64,000 nucleotides of DNA, taken from Heliopora coerulea (taxonomy: Eukaryota > Cnidaria > Anthozoa > Scleralcyonacea > Helioporidae). Shown in pieces: positions 1 to 11,311 of this stretch. A program made the translations under genes and the position numbers. Numbering within the stretch: the first letter of the stretch is position 1; each line of letters opens with the position of its first letter. The notes beneath the pieces were generated by a model. That model was given only the letters and a program-made list of their open reading frames with translations, was not told where the DNA came from and did no database searches. Location of the stretch: positions 409,501-473,500 of the forward strand of contig JASJOG010000197.1 in NCBI GenBank assembly GCA_030142905.1. Direction: 5' to 3'.

Positions 1-870
1 TACGCATATTTATGAAGATATAAAAGATTGACAATAGAATGCTAATCAAAAAGCATGCTAGCGTATTACTAGTTTGGGCTATTATAATTTATTATTGTTC
101 AGTGAAATTAGAAGACAAAACCACACAAAAAAATTTGGTCATTTTGACAACTACTGATGTGGATTTACGAATTTCTGTCCAGTTGACATGTACAGGTATC
201 TTAAAATGTTTATTACATGTAATGAAACTTCTGCTTTGGCCACTAGCAAGTGCACTGATATGCATCCATAAGGATTCTGTGATGGTTGAAAGATTGAATA
301 TCCTCAGCACATATTGACAAGAGGTTGGTCTGGAGTTCTAAGCAGACCATTCACCCTCCTCTTTACATATGTGGCTATTATTAAATCACAACAGCATGGA
401 ATTCCTAGATCATGATTAAGGCTTGTTACCACAACAGAGAAAAAACAAGAGTGGTATTTTGTTTAGCAAAATAATAACAGTGCTACACAATCCATCCACT
501 TTTATTCATAATAATTAATAATTCAATAGGAAAATAAGCAGGCTTGTACAGTACCTTCCTCAAATTCACTCTACAGGCTGCAATAATTATTGTAAACTGA
601 TATGATGTTGATATGAGCATTGATTTGGTCCCAGTTTTGACCTGATTGACCCAACAGTTGGCTATTAAAATTGGCACCAAAATATTACTCTAATCTATGT
701 TTGTGCCTATTTTCAAACTTCAGTATAACTTAATCGAGACTCAAATCTTAACCCTAATACTATCCCCAACCCTAATACTACATGCATTACTTACATTCAA
801 AGCACTGAAAATAGCTTTGTTTACAGCTTTCTTGAAATGGAAAGAAACTGAGCAGCAATATAATTTTGCA
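1..870. other. Unassigned AT-rich DNA
   Basis: No gene, terminal repeat or RNA can be supported here. The open frames on both strands are short and show no recognisable motif. A short run of CCCTAA-like units near 745-780 is too short and irregular to call telomeric. Confidence 0.5.
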
Positions 871-1113
871 CAAGACTTACAGAAGATTCAATTACATATC
901 CGAACTCACCATGACCAGACGAGTAACAGTGATCAATGCCTCAGAAAAAATGACTTAAATGTCATACATAACATATATATGTTGCAACCACAATCATTTC
1001 CTCAAGAAAAACCATCCTGGAATGATCCCGGGCAATGCCCGGGTACCCTGGCTAGTTGAGTTTTATGGAGGACTTGTTTTGCTTTTGGCGTCGTCAATTA
1101 TACATCAGAAGCC
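871..1113. repeat. Dispersed repeat B, copy 1
   Basis: About 245 bp that recurs in the same orientation at 21362-21608 with scattered substitutions. It contains the shared blocks CATGACCAGACGAGTAAC and GGGTACCCTGGCTAG and ends with TGGCGTCGTCAATTAT. No coding potential is conserved between the copies. Class unknown; it is an interspersed element of the host genome. Confidence 0.75.
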
Positions 1114-1452
1114 AATAAAGGGAAGTGCCCTCGAACGGTGGTTTTAAATAAAACAAGGCGTTTCAAACCTAATGCTTTTCTAAAGAAAATTTGCGAAGTT
1201 ATGCCATTGATTATAGTTACCGATAATAGTATACTGTGATAAAACATTATTTTATTGAAGTTTATTGAAGTCATTATCTCATATATTGGGCTGAGTGGAT
1301 ATTCGTCAGTTTCATTTGCTTACTTCGAACTCCTGAATTTACCAGAACAAACTCTTCGCGTTCCGAGATGTCTTCCCTTGACAAGTAAAATCACCTGCCG
1401 TTAGCCATTGTAAAATTCAAAAGTCGGGTAAAGCAGACCGTGAAAATAAATG

Positions 1453-2378
1453 TGTACCGTGACCATTTTGAGTTGGGGGGTGTACTGTCCTGCCCTCATT
1501 ATACCGACGGAAATAAATTCAAATCGCGGAGTCAAAGGGATCATCGATCCGTTTATTCCCAGTTGGTCAGGATACTAAAGTGGGTAAAAATGTAACATAC
1601 TCAACGGCGCACCCAGGATTTTTGTTAGGGGATGACTAGAAATGTAAAATCAGCTTCCACTTCGAGGCTTTGGCAGCATGCTCCCCCAAGAATATTTGAC
1701 ATTTCTGAATCTTTACGAGACCAGTTCCACCTTTAAGCAGACTGTCGAATCTAAGGACCTAGCCAAATCGGTATTTTTGTCAAGGGGGGTCTGGAGGCAT
1801 GCTCTCCCAGAAAATTTTGAAATCTTGCTCTCTTAAATCACCATTTATAGCAATCGCAGACGATAATTTCTGTGAAAAATGCTCGGTAAATTAATCGTCG
1901 TTTTGCCCTTGTTTTTTTTTATTGAAAAAATGCTACCGTAATGAAAAACAAAGTATCGTAATTCCTCAGATCGACACATTTTCTTCGAGAAGAAGTTCGA
2001 GAAATTGGATATTACTAACTTATTAAAAGGCAACTAGTCTAATTTGCGTCTTGTTCATTTTCAGTTTTTCAGTTTCAGCTCTCGGCCTAATCAAATGGCC
2101 TAGTTGCCGACTAAATTTAACTTTTTCCAGCCCAGTAATGTCTAGAATAGTTTCGATTTTCAATAAAGTAAATTTTCCGAACTGTAAATTTTTAAAATCA
2201 TCAGAAAACACGAACAGGTTACCCGACGACAGGTTTAAGTTATCCGGTTTTTCTAATTTCTGGGTATATCTACCGTCTTTACCGACGCAAGTCGTGCTTT
2301 ACTGACAGACTAGCGTTTTTTTCCGACCAGTTCACCTAAATGTTGGGGGTGTCATACTCCACACACACACCCGCACGT
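1453..2378. repeat. Dispersed repeat A, copy 1
   Basis: About 930 bp that recurs in direct orientation at 19508-20428, with most bases identical by eye. Both copies begin near GTACCGTGACCATTTTGAG and end in a CA-rich stretch. The frames on either strand are not equally open in both copies, so it is probably a non-coding interspersed element. No terminal inverted repeats or target duplications were seen. Confidence 0.8.
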
Positions 2379-2384
2379 TACGCC

Positions 2385-3870
2385 CTGATTATTCAGTTCT
2401 TAAAAGAATCTTCGACATGCACAAGTTCCCGACTAGATTTATCTTAGCCATCATGAAACTGATTACTGGGTGCTCAACATGTCTCTCAGTTATCACCAAA
2501 GAAGGAATGCAAGAGTCGAGTCCTATTATCGTCAAGAAAGCCTTGTTGCAAGGCGATTCCTTATGTCCGAAATTATTTACCATATATTTTAATCCAATTG
2601 TTTGGAAAATACGGACAATGAGTGGATATGTCTTAAGTAAACCCATTCAGTTGAAAATTACACAGACCATGTTCATCGATGATCTGAAAATGTTCTCAGC
2701 AAGCGATAAGTCAACAAAAGTATGTATGGCAGATCTGAATATGGAGTGGGGAACGGAGAGATGGGCAGTTATGAATGTGAAAAGAGGTATCCTTGCTAAT
2801 GAATTCGTAGCCAAATTGAATGATTCAACAACAATCCGGTCAGTGGATAAGAACTGACCATACAAGTTCCTAGGTATATATGAGCACCTCGGGCAAGATG
2901 AAATAATGATTCGAGAAGGAGCTAGCAAAGAATTCTTGCAACGTGTATGGTTGATATGGTCATCACCACTGTGAGACGCTCTGAAAGTACAAGCTACCAA
3001 CGCGTTCGTATTGTCAGCCTTATCCTATTTTATGACTACGACAGAATGCACAATTTATGAAGTCCAGGAACTTGATCGACAAGTACACAAGATCCTAACA
3101 GACAATATAAAGGAAGATATCCTTGTGCTTCCGTGCATTTGATGTATCTCCCCGGTCAATGGGTGGTAGAGGATTAAAAAGTGTTGAACAAGAACATAAA
3201 GAGTTGAAGATCAAAACGGCCCTTCATTTGTATACATCAACCGACCAAACCGTTAAAGCAGCTGCTCAAGCTGATCAAGCAAGAAGAAGTAGAGGAAGGA
3301 AATCGTTGATGAAAGATGCTGAGAAGTATGCAGAGGAGTTGGGGGTGGAGATTTGTAAGGATAGTAATGATAAGTGGGCTATTAAGTGCACAACTGACAC
3401 CAATGGTGAGAAAATAGTCAGTGAGATGGGAAAGATTAAATCCCTCCTCCGAGAAGCAAGAATTGCAGATATTAAGAAAGCGGTTACCAATCAGTCATGG
3501 CTTGGTCGCATTACTAACAAGCGATGGGAAGCGAAAGACCAAGTTAGAGGTTTCCCCTGGTTGAACTGCTGGAAGGGCTGTTCAACGGATATTGTAACTG
3601 ATATGGAGGAAATTGTTCGACAACTTATTCCAACTCGAGTGTACTATAGTTTAAGAAACTTGGGCAAGATGTCAGCACCAATCTCTGCCGTCTTTGTGGA
3701 AGAAAGCCTGAAACCGTGTCTCACCTCTTAACTGGTTGTCCACGTTTTTCCCTGACAGAATTCCTCTGTCGTCATAATAATGTACTTAGATGTTTGTATT
3801 TTACAATATTGCAACAATTTGGCATTAATAACGTAATTACCTTTTTAAACAAGACATTAAAGAGGAAGAG
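2385..3870 (+). pseudogene. R2-like non-LTR retrotransposon RT fragment, decayed
   Basis: The 3' part of a non-LTR retrotransposon polyprotein. The frame at 2417-2857 holds the late RT blocks LLQGDSLCPKLFTIYFNP and the catalytic box FIDDLKMF, in place of the usual Y/F-x-DD. The same frame continues after a stop at 2855-2857 with PYKFLGIY, then another stop near 2972. The thumb and connection region lies in a shifted frame at 3123-3731 (GGRGLKSVEQEHKELKIKTA). A C-terminal CCHC knuckle lies back in the first frame at 3686-3739 (CRLC...H...C). The 5' half, with the fingers domain, is missing. At least two stops and two frameshifts make it inactive. The layout of RT followed by a C-terminal zinc knuckle fits the R2/NeSL group; the exact clade is inferred. 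Confidence 0.75.
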
Positions 3871-4175
3871 AGAGAGAAAGAGAGAAAGGAAGAAGGAAAA
3901 AGTGGAAGAGAAGAAGAAGGGAAGAAAGAAAGAAAGAAAAAAAGAAAGAAAAAAAGAAAGAAAAAGAGGAAGAGAGGAAGAAAGAAAGGATGGAAGGAAG
4001 GAAGAAACAAAAGAGGAAAGAAAGAACGAATGAAAGGATAGATTCGAAAGAAGGAAGAAAGCAAGAAACAAACAAACAAATAAACAAAGGAAGGAAGAAA
4101 GAAAGACAGACAGACAGGCAGACAGGCAGAAAGAAAGGAAGAAAGAAAGGTAGAAAGAAAGAAGGAAGGAATTTG
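3858..4175. repeat. Purine (GAAA/GGAA)n microsatellite
   Basis: About 320 bp almost entirely A and G on the plus strand, built from GAAA, GGAA and GAGA units, with short (AAAC)n and (CAGA)n interruptions near 4068-4130. Such polypurine tracts can form triplex DNA. Open frames across it, rich in K/R/E on one strand and S/F/L on the other, are artefacts. It directly follows the LINE remnant and may have grown from its 3' tail. Confidence 0.9.
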
Positions 4176-4306
4176 ACAGTTTAGATAAAGATGTAAAGTA
4201 GTGTCAGGTAATTCACTCCTAAAGTATGTAGAACACATTTTCTTATCTTTCTAATTTCCATAACGTCCATTTAGCAGCCAAAATCAAAACGGGTTCGTTT
4301 TAAATA

Positions 4307-5747
4307 CAGGGGGTGTTCAAAAAAAAGTGGCCACCTGCCTTTAAAGCTTCCATCATTCTTATCACAAGTGATTTTACATCTTTACCTTTATTTTCCTTAG
4401 TTCACAACAACATTATACATGTACATGCATCAGCATTCTCGCTTAATACTTTGTTGACATTCCCTTTGATTTCATTATCGCCTTGCATCGACTCTGCATG
4501 CTTTCAATGAGCTTATGCACGTATTCTAGTGTTAATGACTGCCATGCACTTTTGAGTATGTCAGACAGCTCATCTTCATTCTTTGGCTTACGGTCTTTCG
4601 TTGCCCGATTAAGCTCAGACCATAAATTCTCGATAAGATTCAAATATGGTGATTGCGCTGGCCATTGTATCACATTAATTTTCTTATTCTTCAGCTATCT
4701 CGATACCACTCCGCTAGTATGTTTTGGATCATTATGATGCTGAAATATAAAACCATCAGGGCACAATCGACGAGCAGAGGGAACAAGATGATGAATTAAA
4801 ATCTTGCGATACACTTCTCCAGTCATTATTCCTTTAACTCGATGTAAAACCCCAACACCATTCCAGGAAAAACAATCCCACATGTTAATTGACTTTTCGT
4901 GTTTTACCGTGCCTTGCATTGAATGAGTTGCCATTTTCTCTATATCAGTCCGCCAAACATATTGAGAAGAATTGTTTTGCAGAGTAAATGGTGACTCATC
5001 ACTCCAAACAACACTTTTTTACTGATCAATATCCCAATGGACATGTTCACGAGCGAATGTTAAACGCTCTTTGCGATTCTTCTCACTCACGAATGCTTTC
5101 TTAGACTTTTTTCTCCAGTGTATTCCCTTTTCTCTAAGACGTCGCTGAACAGTTGAGGTGGAAACTTTTACTCCAATATGAGCTTTTCTAATTCATTAGC
5201 CAGCTGTTTCTTGGCTAAGGTTCCTATTTTAGAATGCTTGACTATGCAACGGTCACTTCGATCACTGGTCTTCCGGTTTAGTCCTGAACCAGGAGTACGA
5301 TGGCAATTCCAACTTGATTTTAACTTGGCACAAAGCTTCTTTGCTCCTGAGTAACTGAGACCAAACTCTTTTCCAATTTGGTGAACACTGACTCCAGCCT
5401 TTAGCATGCCAAGTATTTCATGGTTTCTTCCGACTTTTTTCTTTGCCTTTTCGTCTTGAATTTGCTTTCTTGTCTTCATATTCGTTCTAATTCAGCGGCC
5501 CCGTAACTTGGAAATTTGCACAATGATCTAACTTTCTCATCTAACAACTGTTACATCGTAATTTAGCTTGCAATGCTTATGGTACAAGATTTTCATACTA
5601 TACGCAAAAAATTTATGCGCAAGAAGTGGTAATAAATGACAGGTATCGCATACCTCCTGTTATTCCATGTTTTTGTCACTCAGAATCTTTATGCATCAAA
5701 GAAACTTACATTTTGGTAGATGGCCACATTTTTTTGCCCACCCACTG
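4307..5747 (-). mobile_element. Tc1-like DNA transposon with both terminal repeats
   Basis: About 1.44 kb bounded by imperfect terminal inverted repeats. The left end at 4307 reads CAGGGGGTGTTCAAAAAAAA and the right end, read inwards from 5747, reads CAGTGGGTGGGCAAAAAAA. Both ends abut TA (4305-4306 and 5748-5749), the expected target duplication of Tc1/mariner elements. The interior holds a minus-strand transposase broken in several places. Divergent repeats plus a broken gene mark an old copy. Confidence 0.85.
4443..5479 (-). pseudogene. Tc1-like DDE transposase, inactivated
   Basis: Three minus-strand open pieces form one transposase. Residues from 5479 down to 5168 make the paired helix-turn-helix DNA-binding region (VSVHQIGKEFGLSYSGAKKL). 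A piece at 4934-4695 carries the catalytic core (MWDCFSWNGVG, FQHHNDPKHT). The last piece at 4673-4443 has SPYLNLIENLW with the final acidic residue. Between them the first aspartate is visible near 4995 (SDESPFTLQN). The second catalytic position, normally aspartate just before NDPKHT, reads histidine here. Several stops and frame changes separate the pieces. Activity is lost by both breaks and the active-site change. Confidence 0.85.
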
Positions 5748-6189
5748 TACATTCGAAACCGGAGTGAGATTTCCTTCGGCAATAAATAAGGATCTAGTTG
5801 TAAAATTACAAGCACTACTAATATTCCAGATACTTTAACACATCCAGTAAAGGTTCGTTGACATCATGCACAAGAGACAAGTGATCCCGGAAAACGAACG
5901 GAAAAGAGTATACGTTTGTGCCAATTGATACAAAGACGATCTTCCACGGAAGGATTCTCAACCATAATTTGTAATACAATTGAAGTTGCACAAGAGATTG
6001 GCAAGTGTCGGTTTTGTTCAATTTAATTTGCATTACTAATGGGGGTTAAAAATTGCTTTGAAATAACACTACGAATGTTTATAAGTGAATAAAAGTTGGT
6101 AAAGAACGTTCTTCATTTGTCAATAGGAAATGTACAGAATATCACGTATGTGCAACATCACGCTTAAAGTTTGTTGTGAGTTTACTTAC

Positions 6190-6435
6190 CGAAAGTTATA
6201 TTTTGGGTGTCTGTCAAGTTGTGACTTTTCACCTTGCACATATATGTTCCCGATTCTCCTCTCGTGTTGTCTATGTACAGGTTCTTCTCCAAATAACCAA
6301 AATGGCCAATCTGTCCACTATTGTTATACCAACCTGCCGACGGAGGAGGATTACCGACATTTCCTTTCGATTTGCACACACATTGAAAGTCTCTGTTTGT
6401 TGTTTCAGAACAAGTTATATTGGCGACTGGTTGAA
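6190..6435 (-). CDS. Immunoglobulin-like domain exon (partial gene)
   Basis: A 246-nt minus-strand exon. The acceptor is a pyrimidine-rich tract ending in CTTCATTAG, and the donor at its end is G|GTAAGTAA. The exon is in phase 1 at both ends, the classic arrangement for shufflable Ig domains. The translation has an Ig-type pair of cysteines (ANITCSETT and SGTYMCKVKS), a tryptophan in SAGWYNNSG between them, and N-glycosylation sequons (NIT, NLT). It probably belongs to a secreted or membrane adhesion or receptor protein. The second Ig-type exon about 10 kb upstream on the same strand could be from the same gene; no signal peptide or membrane exon was found in the window. Confidence 0.65.
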
Positions 6436-6529
6436 CTAATGAAGAGAAAAAATAGCAGGAATTAAACTTTACAACGACAAATAACGGCCTACTTGAATTT
6501 TGGAAAGTTTCCCTTGCAATGAGGGTCAC

Positions 6530-8000
6530 CCAATCCTAATAGACATGCAGAGCAATACAAGTTTTGACACACTTGTACACAACAAAAATCCTCAAAAGTT
6601 GTCACCGCGTTGATGTTTGGACAGTGATGTAACGACGTTATCATAGCTGAGCAGCAATGATCGTAAAACCATGTTGTTCACCGTTGTTTGAAAAATATTT
6701 TTAACGTTTTTAGGTGGTAAAAACATTTCTCACGCCAGCTGTTCCATCCTACAAAACGCAATGATAGAATAACCATATTTACCACTCTTAAAGCGATTGG
6801 CTCAACCTTGTGAACAAGTTGTTTTACCTTTGATGGCTGAATAGTGCTGTAACCAGATTGTTATCACAGCAAAAACTTGCTGATAACTTTCCTGACCTGG
6901 TATCTTTAGATAATAGCCGGTTCCAATTATTATGTCAGCTGAATATAACTATCAGAATACTTTGATGTTTTTACATTTTCATGCAAACATTGAATTCAAA
7001 CAGTGAATGGAAAGACAATTGCTCCGACTAACATTACAAATAAGATTTCGAAAAGCATCCTGGTAGTTGTATTCAGCAGTTAATAAAGGGAACCGGTCAT
7101 TATAAGCGTGAAGCAGTTGTGCGTTTAAGCGCGTAAAATGTAGCAAACTGTTTATATAAAAAACCGCATAGCTATCTCGAAGGAAGAAATAGTGACCCTG
7201 GAAAGAGGGTTACTAATATAGCAAGGTAGGGTAACCTTGAGGTGAGACAACTTTTCCTTTGTAAACTGTTTAGCTCTCTCGATAGGGACACTCCTGACAT
7301 GTACAACACTGATTAGAAATTGATGCCACGAGATTCATTTGATCTGACTGGTTAAAACTTGGCTCTGAGATGAGGGGTACCGAAAGGCTGGGACTTCAGT
7401 TAACTTTTCTGCATATACACCCTTCATAGAACTCTACTACGGGGCCCAACATTCTATCTGGAAACACTTTTTCCTCTGCAAACAGTTCCTAAGTTCATGC
7501 CTCCCTCAAAATCTAAAATAAATATCCCTCTGCTAAAACAAAGAGTAACCGTTCGCAAGAATTTAACAGTTGCACAACGTCTTTGGAGAACACTTTAGAT
7601 TCCGGTACAAGCGAAACAGACGTGGATATCGAAAAACTGATAGCGGTTGTGCAAGTCAGAGGCGCAACCAAGATGGGAGGTGTTGAGGGTTTTGGGAATC
7701 TCCACTTAACCCTTCTTCAGTTCATTTACAACTGATTCAACAATTCGTTAATAGCACCTATCAACTAGATCTCGCGTAGAAAAGTGGCTGTATTGCTTGA
7801 TACGTATATTTCGAATGTCATTTAGCTTTCTAGAAAGACATATCACACACCACTTATTCCGTGTTCCAAACAGACACTCTCAAGTAAATTTGCAAAGACA
7901 GACGCTGACGCAATAAACGACTGCACAAAAGAAGGTAACCAAGGTTACCCAACGTTCGCAAGCCAAATAATAAACTCTCTTTTTGTCACCAGAATGCTGA
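6530..8000. other. Unassigned, probable intron or intergenic DNA
   Basis: No long open frame, terminal repeat or recognisable motif was seen. It lies between an Ig exon and the 3' end of the LINE, so intron sequence of the putative Ig gene is one possibility. Confidence 0.4.
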
Positions 8001-8421
8001 CATTGTCTTTTCTTTGTCTTTGTCTTTATTGTATCCTTATCATTTTTGAAAAATTTTTGTTTACAAAGATTCTAACAAACATACTAGGATACTGGCTTTC
8101 GGTAATAACCAGAATGGTTAAAAATGCCCTAAAGCCTAGTTTCATAGATATTAAATATTTTAAGTAAAAGGTCGACTAAGATAATAAGGCAGTTAGAAAC
8201 ACAATAACACACTATGTCTCTTATGCTGAAAGAGAACAACACACAAATGTTTACCATATATATTTAAATTCTTTCTTTACATGTAGATTATCAATCAGTG
8301 AATATGAAATTTACATATTACATATTCACAGATCGATTTCATATTACCGATTCATAATCAATAAGCAAGATACAAGGCAATCCCACTACTTCCAAAATTC
8401 AAACTTAAACATTTAAATTAA

Positions 8422-11303
8422 CTAATATTTGTCTAAAAACAATTTTTTCAGTTTCTCCTTAAATTTTGGAAGACGAAGAGATTTAATATGTTCTTCAGTA
8501 GCATTCCATATTTTTGGGCCCTGAAATCTAATATTAGATATTCCATAGTTTGTTCTTGCTTTAGGAAGATAATAAGACTGTTTAGCTGCAGATCTTGTGC
8601 TAAAAGGATAAATTCTATTAACTGGAATAAAGTAGTTATTAAATACTGCAGGCAAGAGATCATGGTGAAATTTATACATAAAAACTGTGATATGCAATGT
8701 GACCAAATCAAAAATCTTAATAATATTTCATAATTTAAATATTAGACTTGAGCACTCATCAAATTTAGAAAATGTCGTAATTCGTAGAGCCTTTTTTTGT
8801 AATATATATATTGGTTTGAGAGTAGTGGGATATGTGTTACCCCAAACAATAACTCCATATGTCAAAAATAGATAAATCAAGGCATAATAAAAATTTTTTA
8901 GAACATCAATATTAACATAATATCGGATTTTAGACAAAATTCCTATACTTCTTCTTATCTTTTTTGCAATATAATCAAAATGGGTCTTCCAATTTAGATT
9001 AGAGTCAATCAAGATACCGAGATATTTAATACAGTATTCTTGTTTCGGGCAGTTATTATTTATAAATAAATCTATGTTAGATCTTATTTTTCTTTGTGGA
9101 GCATGGAAGATAACAAAATTTGACTTATCAATATTTAATGAGAGTTTGTTTATACATAACCAGGTATGTACCTTACCCAGTTCAATATTTATATTTGTCT
9201 GTAAATTACTGAAATTCTTATCTTGACAAAATAAGTTTGCATCATCAGCAAATAAGTGAAAACTGAATAAATCAGAACAGGTATGAAAATCATTTACATA
9301 TAGTAAAAAGAGAATTCCCTGTGGGACACCTCAGGATATTTTGTTCTTTGTTGACGATATGTTGCTAATAGTGACCATTTGATTTCTATCGCTAAGATAT
9401 GAAATAAAACCAATCAATTGCCACACCTCGTATACCATAATACTTTAACTTATCAATCAAAATATTATGGTTAACACTATCAAAAGCCTTACTAAAATCA
9501 AGAAAGATGCCACAAGAGAAATCACGATCATCGATTGCTTTTCGAACTTTATCAATTATACTACAAATTGCATAATCTGTAGAGTGGTTTGTGCGGAAAC
9601 CAAATTGGTTTTTAAAAAAGATATTTGTTTCAATAAAGCCAATCAACCTGTTATACATCAGTTTTTCTAGCAATTTATTAAAAACAGAAAGCAATGAAAT
9701 AGGTCGGTAATTACTTAAATTGGTCCTTGGTCCCTTTTTATATATTGGTATAACATTGGCTAATTTAAAACTGTTAGGAACTTCCCCTGACAGAAAAGAA
9801 GTATTGAACAAAATTTCAAGAGGCTTTGAAAGTACAGGTCCTAAAAGTTTGAGAATCGGTATTGCAATACTAAAGGGACCAGTTGCTGTACCATTTTTTA
9901 ATTTTGATATTTCAAAGTTAATTTCACCTGCAGTAACAGGATAAATGTAAAAACTGCTAGATAATGGAGTAGTTAAATAATCTAAAGGTGATTTTTCAAT
10001 GTCAGGTATTTGACTTGCTAAGTTATTCCCAATGTTAGCAAAATAATTATTAAAAGCATTGGCAATAGACAATGAATCAGTTATTTCAGCATTATTTTCA
10101 ATAATTTTATAACTTTTTTGGCTGGTTGGAGACTTAAAATGAATTATTTGTTTAATTCCTTTCCAAATGTTTTTAGTATTGCATTTATTATTGGTGAAAT
10201 ATTCATTATAATACTGTCTTTTAGCAATTTTTAGAAGATGGTTCAATTTGTTTCTATATTTAAATTTAGAAAGATAATAAAAAGATTTAGTCCTCAAAAA
10301 CCTTTTATGTAATTTGTTTTTAATTTTAATAGATGTCTTAATAGCATGTGTTATCCAAGGTTTTGATTTGAATTTTCTCCTTTTTGGTCAACTTTTTAAT
10401 GGGTATATGCCTATCTATTATCTCAGTTTACAGTAAAAAGAATCAAACATATGTGATGGATTCATGTTCTCAGTAAGGACTGATTGCCAATCAATAGCCT
10501 GAATCTCTGCAATAAGGTCTGCCTCAATTAGATTAGAATAGTCTCTTTTATAAATCTTCACATTTGGTGGTAGAAATTGATAATTATTAATAATAATAAA
10601 GTTGGGTAAGTGATCAGTGATATCATAGATCATATTACACTAATAACAAAGTGTTCAATTGAATTAAAAAATATATTATCAATAAGTGTGGCTGAATGAT
10701 CAGTTATTCTTGTGGACTGTAAAATTTGTAGTTGAAAATGGAAACAACCTAGTGTTTCAAGAAAATTCTCAGAACTAGAATGAGACTCAACTTTTAAGAG
10801 GACAACATTAAAATCTCCAATCAATAAGCAAAGTTTATCCTCTTGATGTATTAGCTCAATTGTTGAATTAACATATTCCATAAAATTATCCAAGTTGCCA
10901 CTTGGGTGTCTATATACTACACCACATATTAAATTAGGTTGACCTTTGTTATGAATTTCTATCCAAAAGTGTTTCAAACTGCTCGAATAGTGTAATTTAA
11001 ACCATGTTTAATGTAAAATTCAACTCCACCTGCATTAGATAAGGTGGGTTGTGAAACAAAATCATAGCCAGGTATATTTATATTGACTACCAACTCCTTG
11101 TCGACTCTAATCCAAGTTTCTGAAAGCCCAATCAATGAGAAAGAAAAATATAAATTAGTCAACATGTTTAAGAGGTTGTCATAATTTGCTGATATATTCC
11201 TTATATTGCAATGTAAAGCAGATGTTGCTTTATAATTTGATAAGCACTCATTGACATCATTGTTGCTATGAAATTCATGTGTAGTATAATAGCCGAAATT
11301 TTG
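8422..11303 (-). pseudogene. LINE ORF2: endonuclease and reverse transcriptase
   Basis: Read from 11303 downwards, the apurinic-type endonuclease comes first (SLIGLSETWI near 11135, LIGDFNVV near 10820, then TRITDHSATLIDNIFF). The RT follows: [17 protein letters not shown] near 9700, [10 protein letters not shown], motif [14 protein letters not shown] near 9490, a GVPQG box near 9325 and the catalytic FADDANLF near 9245. The C-terminal region is at 9012-8422. A stop precedes GVPQG, and frame changes occur near 9400, 9010 and 8710 and within the endonuclease, so the enzyme is inactive. The N-terminal start of the endonuclease lies beyond the hAT insertion. Family assignment is from motif style only. 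Confidence 0.8.
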
Positions 11304-11311
11304 GTCACAAG

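Noticed and set aside
745..780. Telomeric repeat
   Set aside because: Only a few irregular CCCTAA-like words; a similar short run near 35790-35815 shows this is common background.
3716..4238. Lys/Arg/Glu-rich and Phe/Ser/Leu-rich frames
   Set aside because: Products of the purine microsatellite.
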